Assembly: GCF_005222835.1 (NCBI RefSeq)
Contig: NZ_STGA01000006.1
Coordinates: forward strand, 1 to 64,000
Direction of reading: 5' to 3'
Length of the DNA stretch: 64,000 bases
Source: Rhizobium sp. FKY42
GTDB lineage: Bacteria; Pseudomonadota; Alphaproteobacteria; Rhizobiales; Rhizobiaceae
This document shows positions 8,225 through 17,504 of this stretch, one piece after another. Below the pieces are notes generated by a model. The model worked only from the letters and a program-made list of their open reading frames with translations, did no database searches and was not told the origin of the DNA. Position numbers and translations under genes: made by a program. Every line of letters begins with the position of its first letter. The stretch's first letter is position 1.

Positions 8225-10501
8225 TCACGACAACGGAATATTGTGGGAAGCCGCAAAGCTCACCAGCAGTTCCCGTATCGACGTGTTGGAACGGTGATCG
8301 TCCAGCACATGGTTCAATTGTTCCGCCAGGAGATCGACGTCAAGCCCCAGCAGCATGGCCTTGACCGGACCGATGGAGGTCGGCGTCATGGAAACGGAGC
8401 GGAAACCGATTCCCAGAAGCGCCATGGCGGACAAAGGTTTGCCAGCCATTTCACCGCATAGGGTCAACGGCGTCTTGTTGCGATCCGCCGCCCGTACGAT
8501 GTCACGCAGGATGCGCAGGAACGGCTTTCCAAGAATATCGAAGCGATCGGACACACGGGCATTGCCGCGATCCGCCGCCATCGAGAACTGGAACAGATCG
8601 TTGGAACCGACAGAAACGAAATCCACCTCTGTCATCAACTCGTCCAGCTGCCACATCAGAGCCGGCACTTCGAGCATGGCGCCGAACTGCAACTTGCGGG
8701 GCAGGCTGTGGCCAAATTTCGAGAGATGCTGGACTTCCTTCTGCATCAGGTCGCGCACAGCCCGGATTTCGGAGACTTCCGTTACCATGGGCAGCATCAT
8801 CTTGAGCTCTGCGCCAGCAGACGCCCGCAGCAGCGCGCGCAACTGGGTGCGCAGAAGACCGGGTCGATCCAGCGACAACCGGATGGCGCGCCATCCCAGA
8901 GCCGGGTTCTCTTCGTCCTGCGCACGGAAATAGGAAACAACCTTGTCTCCGCCAATGTCCAGCGTCCGGAATGTGACGGGATGCCCCGCCGACTGGCGCA
9001 GCACATTGCGGTAGAAGGCTTCCTGCTCTTCCAGCTTCGGCATCTGCGAAGCGATCATGAACTGAAGTTCAGTCCGGAACAGACCGATACCATCAGCCCC
9101 TGATTCAGCCAGTTGCGGCAGGTCGACAAGCAGGCCTGCATTCATCAGGAGGCTGATGCGCTTTCCGTCACGCGTGACGGGATCCACATCGCGCAACGCC
9201 CGGAATTGCTCCTGGCGACGCGCCCGCAGACGAACCTTTTCCTCGTAGGCCTTTACGAGGTCCGTCACCGGACGCAGATGGACCTGACCTTCGTCTCCGT
9301 CGATAATGATCGAATCGCCGTTTTCCGCCAGCGCCACAACACCGGCGGCCTGACCGATAACGGGAATGCCCATCGCTCGGGCAACAATCACCACATGGCT
9401 TGTGACCGCGCCATCTTCCAGCACGAGGCCACGCAAATTGGCGCGTGGATAATCCAGAAGCTCGGCGGCTCCCATCGCGCGGGCGAAGACGATCGCATCG
9501 CTGGGGAAGCTTTGATCCATGGCGCGTCCCGAAAAGCCGGTGAGCTGACGCAGCAGACGGTTCGCGAGATCGTCGAAATCGTGCATCCGTTCGCGCAGAT
9601 ACGGGTCCGTCAGGCGCATCATCCGCGCCTTGGTGTCGCTCTGTACCTTTTCGACGGCTGCTTCAGCCGTCAAACCGTTGCGGATGGCTTCTTCCATCCG
9701 TCGAACCCAGCCCTGATCGTGCGCGAACATACGATAGGTCTCAAGGACCTCGCGGTGTTCACCCTCTTGCGCCACTTCGCGGCGCGACAGCATGTCATCA
9801 ATGGATAGCCGGAGCGAACCGATGGCTTCCGCCAGACGGCTGATTTCCTTGTCGGCGTCCTCGTTCAGGAGATTGGTAACGACAACGCGCGGCTCATGCA
9901 GAACGACATGACCGAGACCGATACCTTCGTTGTAACCATCGGCATCGATCGTGATGGCACGGGTGAGATCCAGCTCAAGACCCGGCTGGGTGATCTTTTT
10001 CAGTTCTCCGGTCGCAATCATCTCGGCGATCACCATTGCGGTGGTTTCCATCGCCTCTACCTCGTCTTCGCGGTAGTTGCGCTGCGCCTTGTTCTGAACG
10101 ACGAGAACGCCCAAAGTGCGACCGGCCCGAAGGATCGGCACACCGAGGAAAGAATGGTAGATTTCCTCTCCCGTTTCAGGGAGATAACGGAAGGCAGGAT
10201 GGGCCTGCGCATCCGAAAGGTTGAGAGGCTGGGCTGATGCAGCGATGGTGCCGACAAGACCCTGCCCCATTTTCAGTTGGGCAAGGTGGACGGCATCCTT
10301 GTTGAGACCTTCCGTTGCGTACAGCTCCAGCACGCCATCGGAACGCAGCACATAGACCGAACACACTTCGGCCACCATGTTACTGGCAATCTGGCGAACA
10401 ATCCGGTCGAGCCGCTCCTGCGGCTCGAGCGGTTCTGCCATCAATTCCCGCAGTCTTTTAAGCAGGACGCGCGGGCCCGCCGACAGGTCTCTCATCGGCA
10501 T
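8225..10501 (-). CDS. ptsP: PTS enzyme I Ntr (phosphoenolpyruvate-protein phosphotransferase PtsP)
   Basis: First enzyme of the nitrogen-type phosphotransferase relay: it takes phosphate from phosphoenolpyruvate and passes it to NPr (PtsO), which regulates nitrogen, potassium and carbon functions rather than sugar uptake. About 758 aa. An N-terminal GAF domain (about 20-160) distinguishes it from sugar enzyme I and is where glutamine is sensed in studied homologues. The phospho-histidine lies in GAVTSHVVI (about 360), and the C-terminal PEP-binding barrel carries the conserved Cys in LCGEMAG (about 690). Start ATG 10501 has GGGAG five bases upstream; ATG 10522 and ATG 10495 are alternatives. 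It follows lysC closely. Confidence 0.94.
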   Translation of the reverse strand: MPMRDLSAGPRVLLKRLRELMAEPLEPQERLDRIVRQIASNMVAEVCSVYVLRSDGVLELYATEGLNKDAVHLAQLKMGQGLVGTIAASAQPLNLSDAQAHPAFRYLPETGEEIYHSFLGVPILRAGRTLGVLVVQNKAQRNYREDEVEAMETTAMVIAEMIATGELKKITQPGLELDLTRAITIDADGYNEGIGLGHVVLHEPRVVVTNLLNEDADKEISRLAEAIGSLRLSIDDMLSRREVAQEGEHREVLETYRMFAHDQGWVRRMEEAIRNGLTAEAAVEKVQSDTKARMMRLTDPYLRERMHDFDDLANRLLRQLTGFSGRAMDQSFPSDAIVFARAMGAAELLDYPRANLRGLVLEDGAVTSHVVIVARAMGIPVIGQAAGVVALAENGDSIIIDGDEGQVHLRPVTDLVKAYEEKVRLRARRQEQFRALRDVDPVTRDGKRISLLMNAGLLVDLPQLAESGADGIGLFRTELQFMIASQMPKLEEQEAFYRNVLRQSAGHPVTFRTLDIGGDKVVSYFRAQDEENPALGWRAIRLSLDRPGLLRTQLRALLRASAGAELKMMLPMVTEVSEIRAVRDLMQKEVQHLSKFGHSLPRKLQFGAMLEVPALMWQLDELMTEVDFVSVGSNDLFQFSMAADRGNARVSDRFDILGKPFLRILRDIVRAADRNKTPLTLCGEMAGKPLSAMALLGIGFRSVSMTPTSIGPVKAMLLGLDVDLLAEQLNHVLDDHRSNTSIRELLVSFAASHNIPLS

Positions 10502-10583
10502 CTTTACTCCCGAATCTCTCATTTACTCTATCCGGAAGATCATGCGCCGCCCGCACGGACGACGCAACCGCGCCGGTTCGATA

Positions 10584-11858
10584 TCAACTCTTATCGAGAC
10601 CGTAAGCAGAATGCAAAGTGCGAACCGCAAGTTCCGAGTAGGCGCCGTCGATCAGGATCGAGATCTTGATCTCGGATGTGGTGATCGCACGGATGTTGAT
10701 GCTCTTCTCGGCGAGCGCCTTGAAGGCTGTTGCGGCAACACCGGCATGGCTGCGCATGCCGATACCAACGACAGAAACCTTGCACAGGCCGGTTTCATTC
10801 TGCACGACGTCGAAGCCGATCTTGTCCTTGTTGGAATGCAGAACCTGCATTGCCTTTTCAACGTCACCAAACGGTACGGTGAAAGTCATGTCGGTCTTCG
10901 AACCGTCTTCAGAGATGTTCTGGACGATCATGTCGACATTGATGTGCGCTTCAGCCAGCGGACCAAAGATAGCGGCTGATACGCCTGGGCGGTCCGCTAC
11001 GCGGCGCAACGAAATCTGCGCTTCATCCTTGGCATAGGCGATGCCGGTAACGACTTCCTGTTCCACGATCTCTTCCTCGTCGCAAATCAAAGTGCCGGGC
11101 GGATTGATGAGGTCACCCATGCCCGGCGCATCGGGATCCTCGAAACTGGAGCGAACAAAAGTGCGCACTTTATGCACCATGGCGAGCTCGACAGAGCGAA
11201 CCTGCAAGACCTTTGCGCCGAGGGAGGCCATTTCCAGCATTTCCTCGAACGAAATCTTCTTCATACGCCGCGCCTTGGGCACGATGCGCGGATCCGTGGT
11301 GTAAACGCCATCGACGTCCGTGTAGATGTCGCAGCGATCAGCCTTCACGGCCGCAGCGATGGCGACGGCCGACGTATCGGACCCTCCACGGCCGAGCGTC
11401 GCGATGCGATTGTCCGGGCCGAGGCCCTGGAAGCCGGCGACCACCGCCACCTGGCCCTCGCCCATGCGGCGGATGATATCGGAACCATCGATATCGAGAA
11501 TGCGGGCGGCGCCATGCGCATTATCGGTCCTGATCGGGATCTGCCAACCCTGCCAGGAGCGGGCATTGATGCCCATGGACTGGAGCGCAATCGCCAGAAG
11601 ACCGGACGTCACCTGCTCGCCAGAGGCCACGACGGCGTCGTATTCGCGCGCATCGTAGAATGGCGAAGAGGCACCGGCCACCTTCGGCGTATCCTGTACC
11701 CAGCCCACAAGTTCGTTTGTCTTGCCCGACATTGCGGAGACGACGACAGCCACTTCATGGCCTGCGTCGACTTCGCGCTTTACATGGCGCGCAACGTTGT
11801 GGATGCGCTCGAGATTGGCGACCGAGGTGCCGCCGAACTTCATGACAATGCGTGCCAT
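10584..11858 (-). CDS. lysC: Aspartate kinase
   Basis: Phosphorylates aspartate, the first step toward lysine, diaminopimelate, threonine and methionine. 424 aa with the N-terminal kinase domain (KFGGTSVA at 7-14, the ATP/aspartate site) and two C-terminal ACT domains (about 265-424) that bind feedback inhibitors. No fused homoserine dehydrogenase, so this is the single-function type. The ATG is the only sensible start. It is probably the first gene of the minus-strand operon lysC-ptsP-prfA-prmC. The lysine pathway's last enzyme, lysA, lies at 43.5 kb in this window. Confidence 0.95.
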   Translation of the reverse strand: MARIVMKFGGTSVANLERIHNVARHVKREVDAGHEVAVVVSAMSGKTNELVGWVQDTPKVAGASSPFYDAREYDAVVASGEQVTSGLLAIALQSMGINARSWQGWQIPIRTDNAHGAARILDIDGSDIIRRMGEGQVAVVAGFQGLGPDNRIATLGRGGSDTSAVAIAAAVKADRCDIYTDVDGVYTTDPRIVPKARRMKKISFEEMLEMASLGAKVLQVRSVELAMVHKVRTFVRSSFEDPDAPGMGDLINPPGTLICDEEEIVEQEVVTGIAYAKDEAQISLRRVADRPGVSAAIFGPLAEAHINVDMIVQNISEDGSKTDMTFTVPFGDVEKAMQVLHSNKDKIGFDVVQNETGLCKVSVVGIGMRSHAGVAATAFKALAEKSINIRAITTSEIKISILIDGAYSELAVRTLHSAYGLDKS

Positions 11859-12038
11859 CGCTGATCAAAACCACCTTTGCGCGCCGTTGGGAGCGGGCGC
11901 GACTTGAACCCCGTTGGCGCTGGCCTTGGCGGCCAGAGCTTGCGGCGTCGTCTTAGCGAAAAGGTTAGTTAGGCGCAACGGAAAAGCGATTCGTTGCGGC
12001 AGGTCGCTCGCGTGCGAAAGAAATGACAAAGGTGGGGT

Positions 12039-12069
12039 TGTGTGGGCCGAATTTTCGTCAGCCCACACA
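12039..12069 (-). terminator. Possible terminator of the SH3-protein gene
   Basis: Perfect 9-bp stem (12039-12047 with 12061-12069, TGTGTGGGC arm, 13-nt loop) just past the SH3 gene stop. The following minus-strand tail (CCACCTTTGTCATTT) is only moderately U-rich, so the call is tentative. Confidence 0.45.
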
Positions 12070-12077
12070 GTCTACAA

Positions 12078-12812
12078 TCAGTTGCCCGGAATTTCGCACG
12101 GGTTGCTCGGCGTGCAGCCTCGGAAGCCGCCGCGGAACTGACGACCGGGATCAGCCTCCTCGACCTGCGGCTGCGGCATGGGGCGAGGACGCTCGAACTC
12201 GCCTGGGCGGTTCTCACCCTGACGGTTGTCCCAACGCGGATCCCGACGTTCCGGCTCGCGATTATCCCAGCGCGGGTCACGACGATCGCCATTGTCATAG
12301 CGGTTCCGGTCTTCGTAGCGATACCGATCACGGTCACGGTTCCAGTCCGGTTCCGGCCTGCGGTCGCTCCAGCCGGGTGGCGGCGGAGGTGGCAGATCGC
12401 GGCGATAATCCCAGCTGCGCCAGCGATCCCGCTCGCGGTAGAAATCACGATCGCGATAGTAGCGTCCCCAATAGGTATCCACATCAAAGGTGATGGTAGG
12501 AATGCCCAGCGAACGATAATAGTTCGGTGCGACATAGACGCGGTTTTGACGGAACGTTGCCTGGATGTAGTTTCCGGAAACCCAGCCGCGGCCACGCGCA
12601 AACGTCACGTCGCACCAGTTGACGGTATTCAGGCAGCCATTGATGACGATAGGAGCACCGACCGGGATGACCACCACAGCCGGATAGCGCGTGCTGGGTC
12701 CGGACCGCATGTTAACATTGGCCGTGGCAAAACCATTGGTCGCGGCGGATGCGACTGCCGGAACCGCGCATAGACCCACGACTGCCAAAGCCTTAAAAAT
12801 ATGACGTCTCAC
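12078..12812 (-). CDS. Exported SH3-domain protein with Arg/Asp-rich tail
   Basis: 244 aa. A clear signal peptide (MRRHIFKALAVVGLCAVPAVASA, written here as residues 1-23) is followed by a bacterial SH3 domain (about 25-90, with the NVNMRSGPS start typical of the fold and two cysteines that may form a disulfide). The rest is a long hydrophilic tail rich in Arg, Asp, Tyr and Pro, with DRRDPRWDN occurring in two near-identical copies and a Pro tract. Bacterial SH3 domains often bind cell-wall peptides, so a periplasmic wall-associated role is plausible but unproven. GTG 12812 was chosen because AGGAGG stands six bases upstream and the signal peptide starts there; the frame is open to 12869. Confidence 0.8.
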   Translation of the reverse strand: MRRHIFKALAVVGLCAVPAVASAATNGFATANVNMRSGPSTRYPAVVVIPVGAPIVINGCLNTVNWCDVTFARGRGWVSGNYIQATFRQNRVYVAPNYYRSLGIPTITFDVDTYWGRYYRDRDFYRERDRWRSWDYRRDLPPPPPPGWSDRRPEPDWNRDRDRYRYEDRNRYDNGDRRDPRWDNREPERRDPRWDNRQGENRPGEFERPRPMPQPQVEEADPGRQFRGGFRGCTPSNPCEIPGN

Positions 12813-13043
12813 AGGTTTCCTCCTCGGGAAATCTTGTTTTCGCTTGTTCAACGTCCCTTCTGCGCTCACAAAACCATGCCGATTCTGGTTTTTTTAAGTC
12901 GTGCAGCAAGAGAAGAGAACTCAACCGGGCTCATTCCATCATCAAGAGATGTGCCTGATCAGCCTCTGCGACAAGACGGCAGGCTTGACAAGTGAACCGC
13001 TCCAACCGACTTGACGTAAAATCAAAGATCAAGGAGCTGAACA

Positions 13044-13793
13044 ATGTCCGATACCGCGACCACAATTGATCAAGGTGAAGTGGATCGTTTCTCCGCCATG
13101 GCGGCAGAATGGTGGAATCCTACCGGCAAGTTCAAGCCGCTCCACAAGTTCAATCCGGTTCGACTAAGCTATATTCGCGACCGCGTTTGCGAGAACTTCG
13201 GTCGCGATCCCAAAAGCAGCCGTCCCTTCGAAGGTCTCCGCTTTCTGGATATCGGGTGTGGCGGCGGCCTCCTGTCAGAACCCATGGCACGTATGGGCGC
13301 TACCGTCGTCGGAGCAGATCCCTCGGAGAAGAATGTCCGGATCGCCCAGACGCATGCAGCCGAAAGCGGGGTTTCCGTCGATTACCGTGCGGTAACCGCC
13401 GAGCAGCTGGCGGAAGCTGGCGAAAGCTTCGATGTCGTGCTCAATATGGAAGTCGTCGAGCACGTTGCGGACGTGAACCTGTTCATCAGCACTTGCGCTT
13501 CCATGGTACGTCCGGGCGGGCTAATGTTCATCGCCACCATCAACCGTACCTTCAAGGCCAATGCGCTGGCGATTTTCGCGGCGGAAAATATCCTCCGTTG
13601 GCTGCCGAAAGGTACACATTCCTACGACAAGCTGGTGAAGCCGGAAGAAATCGAACGTCCTCTCACTGCCAGCGGCATGGATGTCATCCATCGCACCGGC
13701 ATCTTCTATAATGTTCTTCAAGACCGCTGGAATTTGTCGCGAGACATGGATGTGAACTATATGCTGCTCACCAAACGGTCGCCGACGGCATAA
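13044..13793 (+). CDS. ubiG: Bifunctional ubiquinone O-methyltransferase UbiG
   Basis: Carries out both O-methylations of ubiquinone biosynthesis (demethylubiquinol and polyprenyl-catechol) with S-adenosylmethionine. 249 aa, class I methyltransferase with the SAM loop LDIGCGGG (about 68-75), an acidic ribose contact (GADPS), and the UbiG-typical N-terminus [20 protein letters not shown]. An AAGGAG site lies seven bases before ATG 13044. It converges on the DUF1178 gene with only three bases between the two stop codons. Confidence 0.95.
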   Translation: MSDTATTIDQGEVDRFSAMAAEWWNPTGKFKPLHKFNPVRLSYIRDRVCENFGRDPKSSRPFEGLRFLDIGCGGGLLSEPMARMGATVVGADPSEKNVRIAQTHAAESGVSVDYRAVTAEQLAEAGESFDVVLNMEVVEHVADVNLFISTCASMVRPGGLMFIATINRTFKANALAIFAAENILRWLPKGTHSYDKLVKPEEIERPLTASGMDVIHRTGIFYNVLQDRWNLSRDMDVNYMLLTKRSPTA

Positions 13794-13796
13794 GGC

Positions 13797-14225
13797 CTAA
13801 TTGGCATCCTCCGGCAGCACCGGTAGCGGCGCGACCTCGATGCCCTCGTCAATAAGCTCGCGCACCTCGTTCAGGCTCGCCTGACCGATGATACCGCGCT
13901 GCTCCGTCTCGCCATAATGAATCTTCCGCGCCTCCTCGGAAAAGCGCTCGCCCACATCTTCGGCGGAGGAGCGAATGGTTTGAACCGCCTCACGCAGCTT
14001 CGCAATAGCCTCCTGCCGGGCATAATCCATCGCAACCTGCTGCCGCTCTTCCTGTTTGCGCGCGGTGGAAACAGACGGAGCCATCAACGCCTTCGAGACG
14101 GAAGCGGAGTTGCAGACCGGGCACGTTAGAAAGCCGCTTTCCACCTGCTGATCGAAATCGGAACTCGAAGAGAACCAACCCTCGAAGGAGTGGGCATTGT
14201 CACAGACGAGTGTGTAGCGGATCAC
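13797..14225 (-). CDS. DUF1178 family protein, zinc-ribbon-like
   Basis: 142 aa cytoplasmic protein of unknown function. The N-terminal part (1-50) looks like a small zinc ribbon: a Cys/His pair in VCDNAHSFEGWF and a CPVC pair near residue 36. The middle is helical and charged, the tail acidic. The GTG start overlaps the stop of the upstream nitrilase gene (shared bases 14222-14225), so the two are translationally coupled, in the order grxC - nitrilase - DUF1178. Confidence 0.85.
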   Translation of the reverse strand: MIRYTLVCDNAHSFEGWFSSSSDFDQQVESGFLTCPVCNSASVSKALMAPSVSTARKQEERQQVAMDYARQEAIAKLREAVQTIRSSAEDVGERFSEEARKIHYGETEQRGIIGQASLNEVRELIDEGIEVAPLPVLPEDAN

Positions 14226-15073
14226 ATTGCAATCCTCTCCGCTGTGAGACCTACCTCCTCGAGCGAAAAGTCTCTCGCATTGCGCAAATTGGGAATTTTG
14301 CGCCGCGCAGCCGCCGCCTCACCCACATCCACATCTGCCACCAGAACCGCCTCGCCTTCGCCGGGCGCTTCGGCCAGCACGCGCCCCCAGGGATCGATGA
14401 TCATCGAATGACCGAAGGTCTCACGACCGTCTTCATGCTTGCCGCCCTGGGCAGCAGCGAGCAGGAAGGCGCCGTTTTCAATCGCACGGGCGCGCAGGAG
14501 GATTTCCCAATGCGCTTCGCCCGTCTGGCGTGTAAATGCAGCGGGAACAGTCAGAATTTCGGCACCGGCCAGAGCTTCGGTGCGGAACAATTGCGGAAAG
14601 CGCACGTCATAGCAGATTGCGAAGCCCAGCTTCCCGAAGGGCAGCGATGCGACGCGCGCCGCCTCACCTGCCTCATAGGCCGAGCTTTCCCGCCAGCTTT
14701 CGCCATTGTCCAGATCGACATCGAACATGTGGATCTTGTCATAGGCGCAGACTTTGGAACCATCGGGTGCTGCCAGAAAACCCCGATTGGCAATCTTGCC
14801 ATCCGCACGGCCAATGGCCGTAGAACCGACATGTACGTAAACGCCCAACTCCTTGGCCAGTGACCGCGCACGGGAGATAATGAGATCGCTTTCCTCATCG
14901 CGCAGGCTGGCGCGAAGCGCAGCGCGATCCCGTTGCAGGGCTCCCGTCATTTCGGGTGTCTGGATATAGACGGCACCCTGATCAGCCGCCTCACGAACAA
15001 GTCTCTCCATGGCGTCGGCATTTTTCCCGACATCGACACCTGAGCACATTTGAACCACAGCAAGTTTTGCCAT
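14222..15073 (-). CDS. Carbon-nitrogen hydrolase (nitrilase superfamily amidase)
   Basis: Hydrolyses a carbon-nitrogen bond. 283 aa with the complete Glu-Lys-Cys triad: Glu in QTPEMTG (about 41), Lys in YDKIHMFD (about 111) and Cys in GFAICYDVRFP (about 145). Overall it resembles the Nit1/Nit2/YafV branch, whose members act on deaminated glutathione or on alpha-keto acid amides. Placement directly after the glutaredoxin gene (11-base gap) supports a glutathione-repair role, but that is inference. ATG 15073 gives the family start MAKLAVVQM; the open frame continues upstream through grxC sequence. Confidence 0.9.
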   Translation of the reverse strand: MAKLAVVQMCSGVDVGKNADAMERLVREAADQGAVYIQTPEMTGALQRDRAALRASLRDEESDLIISRARSLAKELGVYVHVGSTAIGRADGKIANRGFLAAPDGSKVCAYDKIHMFDVDLDNGESWRESSAYEAGEAARVASLPFGKLGFAICYDVRFPQLFRTEALAGAEILTVPAAFTRQTGEAHWEILLRARAIENGAFLLAAAQGGKHEDGRETFGHSMIIDPWGRVLAEAPGEGEAVLVADVDVGEAAAARRKIPNLRNARDFSLEEVGLTAERIAM

Positions 15074-15084
15074 GTCACTCAACC

Positions 15085-15342
15085 TCACGCCGCCAGAAGT
15101 GGATCCAGCTTGCCATCGCGATCCAGCGCGTGGATATCGTCGCAACCACCAACATGCTGGCCATTGATGAAAATTTGCGGAAATGTCGTCCGGCCATTGG
15201 CCTTGCCGATCATCTCCTGGCGCAATTCCTGGGAGAATGTGGCGTCATGCTCAACAAAATCGACGCCCTTCGACTGAAGAAGCGACTTCGCCCGCGCGCA
15301 GTAACCGCACATCTGGCGCGTATAGATGACAACCTCGGCCAT
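15085..15342 (-). CDS. grxC: Glutaredoxin 3
   Basis: Small glutathione-dependent dithiol oxidoreductase. 85 aa, the usual length, with the CGYC active site (residues 12-15), the cis-proline in TTFPQIF and the GG glutathione contact in HVGGCDD. ATG 15342 was chosen; an upstream ATG at 15384 in the same frame would overlap the comF stop and add 14 atypical residues. It sits between comF and the nitrilase gene in one minus-strand run. Confidence 0.94.
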   Translation of the reverse strand: MAEVVIYTRQMCGYCARAKSLLQSKGVDFVEHDATFSQELRQEMIGKANGRTTFPQIFINGQHVGGCDDIHALDRDGKLDPLLAA

Positions 15343-15380
15343 ATCCTCATTCCCCTTATCGAACACGTCCATATGGACTG

Positions 15381-16157
15381 TCATATAGGCTCAGGAACCG
15401 CCATTGCAAAGCTCAAAACCGTGATATCGACTGCACCTGCGCGCCGCAAAACACGCGATGCTGCCGAAATTGTCGCACCCGTCGTATAGACGTCATCCAC
15501 AAGAACGACCCGTTTTCCGAAGACATCGTTTCCGTGGCCCTTCGCCATGCCGAACGCGGCGCGGAGATTTTCCTCACGACCGGACGCTGTCAGGCCGACC
15601 TGGCGGCGGGTCCGCTTTCGACGGATCAGTGATGCCGCCATCATGGGACGGCCGGAAAGACGCGCCAGATGACGACATAGCTCCTCTGCCTGATTGAATC
15701 GGCGTGAGAAGAGCCGTGTCCAGTGCAGGGGAATCGGAATGATGACATCGCAGGCCTGCAATTCCTGCTGGGCGGCGCGCTTCATCCACGCCGCAAGCAT
15801 GGGTGCAAGGTCGGTCCTGTCCTTGTACTTGAGAGAGTGAACGAGCCGTCGCGCCGGACCTTCGTGCAAAGCCACGCATCTAAGGCGATCGAAGGGGGGC
15901 GGTTCGGCAATGGCCTGCGCTGACACAATGCCCTCTCCCTGATCCCGTCGAAACGGAATGCCAAGCACTTCGCAATAGGGCCGCTCGATGAAACGCATGT
16001 CTCGCCAGCAATTGGGGCATAGCGCATAATGTCGCCTGGTCCGGATACCGCAGGCGGCACAGGCTGGCGGATAGATCGTATCGAGAACAGGTCGAACCAG
16101 CACATCCGCCCATCGCTTTACAAACTTCCTGTCGTGTCCGGGCAGAACCAGCCCCAT
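15381..16157 (-). CDS. comF: ComF family phosphoribosyltransferase-like protein
   Basis: 258 aa. An N-terminal zinc finger (CAACGIRT...CPNC, about 33-50) is followed by a type I phosphoribosyltransferase fold with the PRPP loop VVLVDDVYTTGAT (about 220-232). In naturally competent bacteria ComF helps single-stranded DNA uptake; in rhizobia the role is not established, and no other competence gene is in view. It is the first gene of the minus-strand run comF-grxC-nitrilase-DUF1178 and diverges from the methyltransferase gene at 16351. Confidence 0.9.
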   Translation of the reverse strand: MGLVLPGHDRKFVKRWADVLVRPVLDTIYPPACAACGIRTRRHYALCPNCWRDMRFIERPYCEVLGIPFRRDQGEGIVSAQAIAEPPPFDRLRCVALHEGPARRLVHSLKYKDRTDLAPMLAAWMKRAAQQELQACDVIIPIPLHWTRLFSRRFNQAEELCRHLARLSGRPMMAASLIRRKRTRRQVGLTASGREENLRAAFGMAKGHGNDVFGKRVVLVDDVYTTGATISAASRVLRRAGAVDITVLSFAMAVPEPI

Positions 16158-16350
16158 ATGAACAGATCCCCTGAAATGCTCTATCTAGTTGTTTTTACGC
16201 AGTCTGGACGACGTGCCTTAGAGAGACACTCAAACGGTCTTCATAAAAAAACAAACGAATTCAAATGAAGGCGCTATCTATCATGCTGAACCTCAACGCG
16301 ATAGAAGACGCATGCCGCGCGGATCTTCGACACTATCGGTAAGTATCATC

Positions 16351-17220
16351 ATGGACATTCTCTTCGATCTGGATCTGGTCACCGCACGACGTGAGCGCGC
16401 CGCACGCATGGCACAGCCCGGCAGTGACTTCCTGCTGAACATCGTAGCGCAAGAACTCGCGGAAAGACTGTCCGTGGTTGAGCGTCAGTTTGATGACGCC
16501 GTGGAATTGCATGGCGCCACAGGTCTTGCTGCAGCGCGTGCCATGGCAACTGGACGCATCGGAAAGCTGAAGAGGATAGAAACCGGCGGCCTGTTCGCGA
16601 CACCACCGGGCGGCACAATCGAGCACGCGGGTCTTGAAGAGGTGCCGCTTGAGGATCAGTCCGTCAACCTCATTCTCTCGCCTCTCTCTCTCCATGTCAC
16701 CAATGATACGCCCGGTATGCTCATCCGCATGCGCCGCGCCTTGAAGCCCGACGGCTTGCTTCTGGCAGCAATCCCCGGCGCGGGAACCTTGCAGGAATTG
16801 CGCGAAGTGTTGCTGGCAGCAGAGGCAGAAATCTATACGGGCGCCAGCCCACGCGTCATTCCGTTTGCGGATGTGCGCGATATTGGCGGACTGTTGCAGC
16901 GGGCAGGCTTTGCGCTTCCGGTAATCGACGCGGAAAACTACACCGTTCGCTATGACACGATCTTCGATCTCATGCGGGATCTGCGTGCCATGGGCATGAC
17001 AAATCCGCTCAGTGGACGCAGCCGCAAACCTGTCTCACGACATTTCTTCATGCGAGCCGCGCAAATCTATGCGGAGCGGTTTTCCGATGCAGACGGACGC
17101 ATACGCGCGACGTTCTCCATCGTTTATGTGTCTGGATGGGCGCCGCATGAAAGCCAGCAAAAACCGCTTGAACCCGGCTCCGCCAAAATGCGCCTCGCCG
17201 ACGCACTGAAACTGAAATGA
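16351..17220 (+). CDS. NDUFAF5/BioC-like methyltransferase-fold protein
   Basis: 289 aa, class I SAM-dependent methyltransferase fold, with typical late motifs (RALKPDGLLLAAIPG, about 130-145) but a weak, non-canonical glycine loop region (about 50-65). The closest family I recognise is the bacterial relative of NDUFAF5, the mitochondrial complex I assembly factor that hydroxylates an arginine of NDUFS7. A matching role in assembling the bacterial NADH dehydrogenase is inference. ATG 16351 gives the family N-terminus MDILFDLDLV; ATG 16312 would add 13 unconserved residues. It diverges from comF. Confidence 0.85.
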   Translation: MDILFDLDLVTARRERAARMAQPGSDFLLNIVAQELAERLSVVERQFDDAVELHGATGLAAARAMATGRIGKLKRIETGGLFATPPGGTIEHAGLEEVPLEDQSVNLILSPLSLHVTNDTPGMLIRMRRALKPDGLLLAAIPGAGTLQELREVLLAAEAEIYTGASPRVIPFADVRDIGGLLQRAGFALPVIDAENYTVRYDTIFDLMRDLRAMGMTNPLSGRSRKPVSRHFFMRAAQIYAERFSDADGRIRATFSIVYVSGWAPHESQQKPLEPGSAKMRLADALKLK

Positions 17221-17246
17221 GCTGGGAAACCGCGGTCGACGACGCC

Positions 17247-17411
17247 TCAACCTTTGATGAGGTCACTGATCGTTGTAAACATTGCGCTGAGATTGTCTGA
17301 AAAGGCACCGATCCCAAGAATGAGCGCGCCTCCGATGATGCCGGCAATAAGCCCATATTCGACGGCTGTTGCGCCTTCTGTGTGACGGACACATCTTAGA
17401 ATCCAGTACAA
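17247..17411 (-). CDS. Flp/Fap-type prepilin, orphan
   Basis: 54 aa from TTG 17411. It has a short basic leader, then the prepilin processing and helix motif GATAVEYGLIAGIIGGALILG. The conserved Glu and Tyr five and six residues into the mature part identify the Flp class of type IVb pilins, which TadV-type peptidases cut after the Gly. GGAG stands six bases before this TTG; a TTG at 17450 would give 67 aa. No tad/cpa pilus genes lie anywhere in the window, so the subunit must use machinery encoded elsewhere or act alone. Confidence 0.75.
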   Translation of the reverse strand: MYWILRCVRHTEGATAVEYGLIAGIIGGALILGIGAFSDNLSAMFTTISDLIKG

Positions 17412-17504
17412 TCCACTCTCCGTCAACACCGCATTGATTGTCGGCCGCAACGCTGGGTTTATTCCATTTGCAGCCGCTTGCGCCAGGATATTAGCCTAGG
17501 CCAG

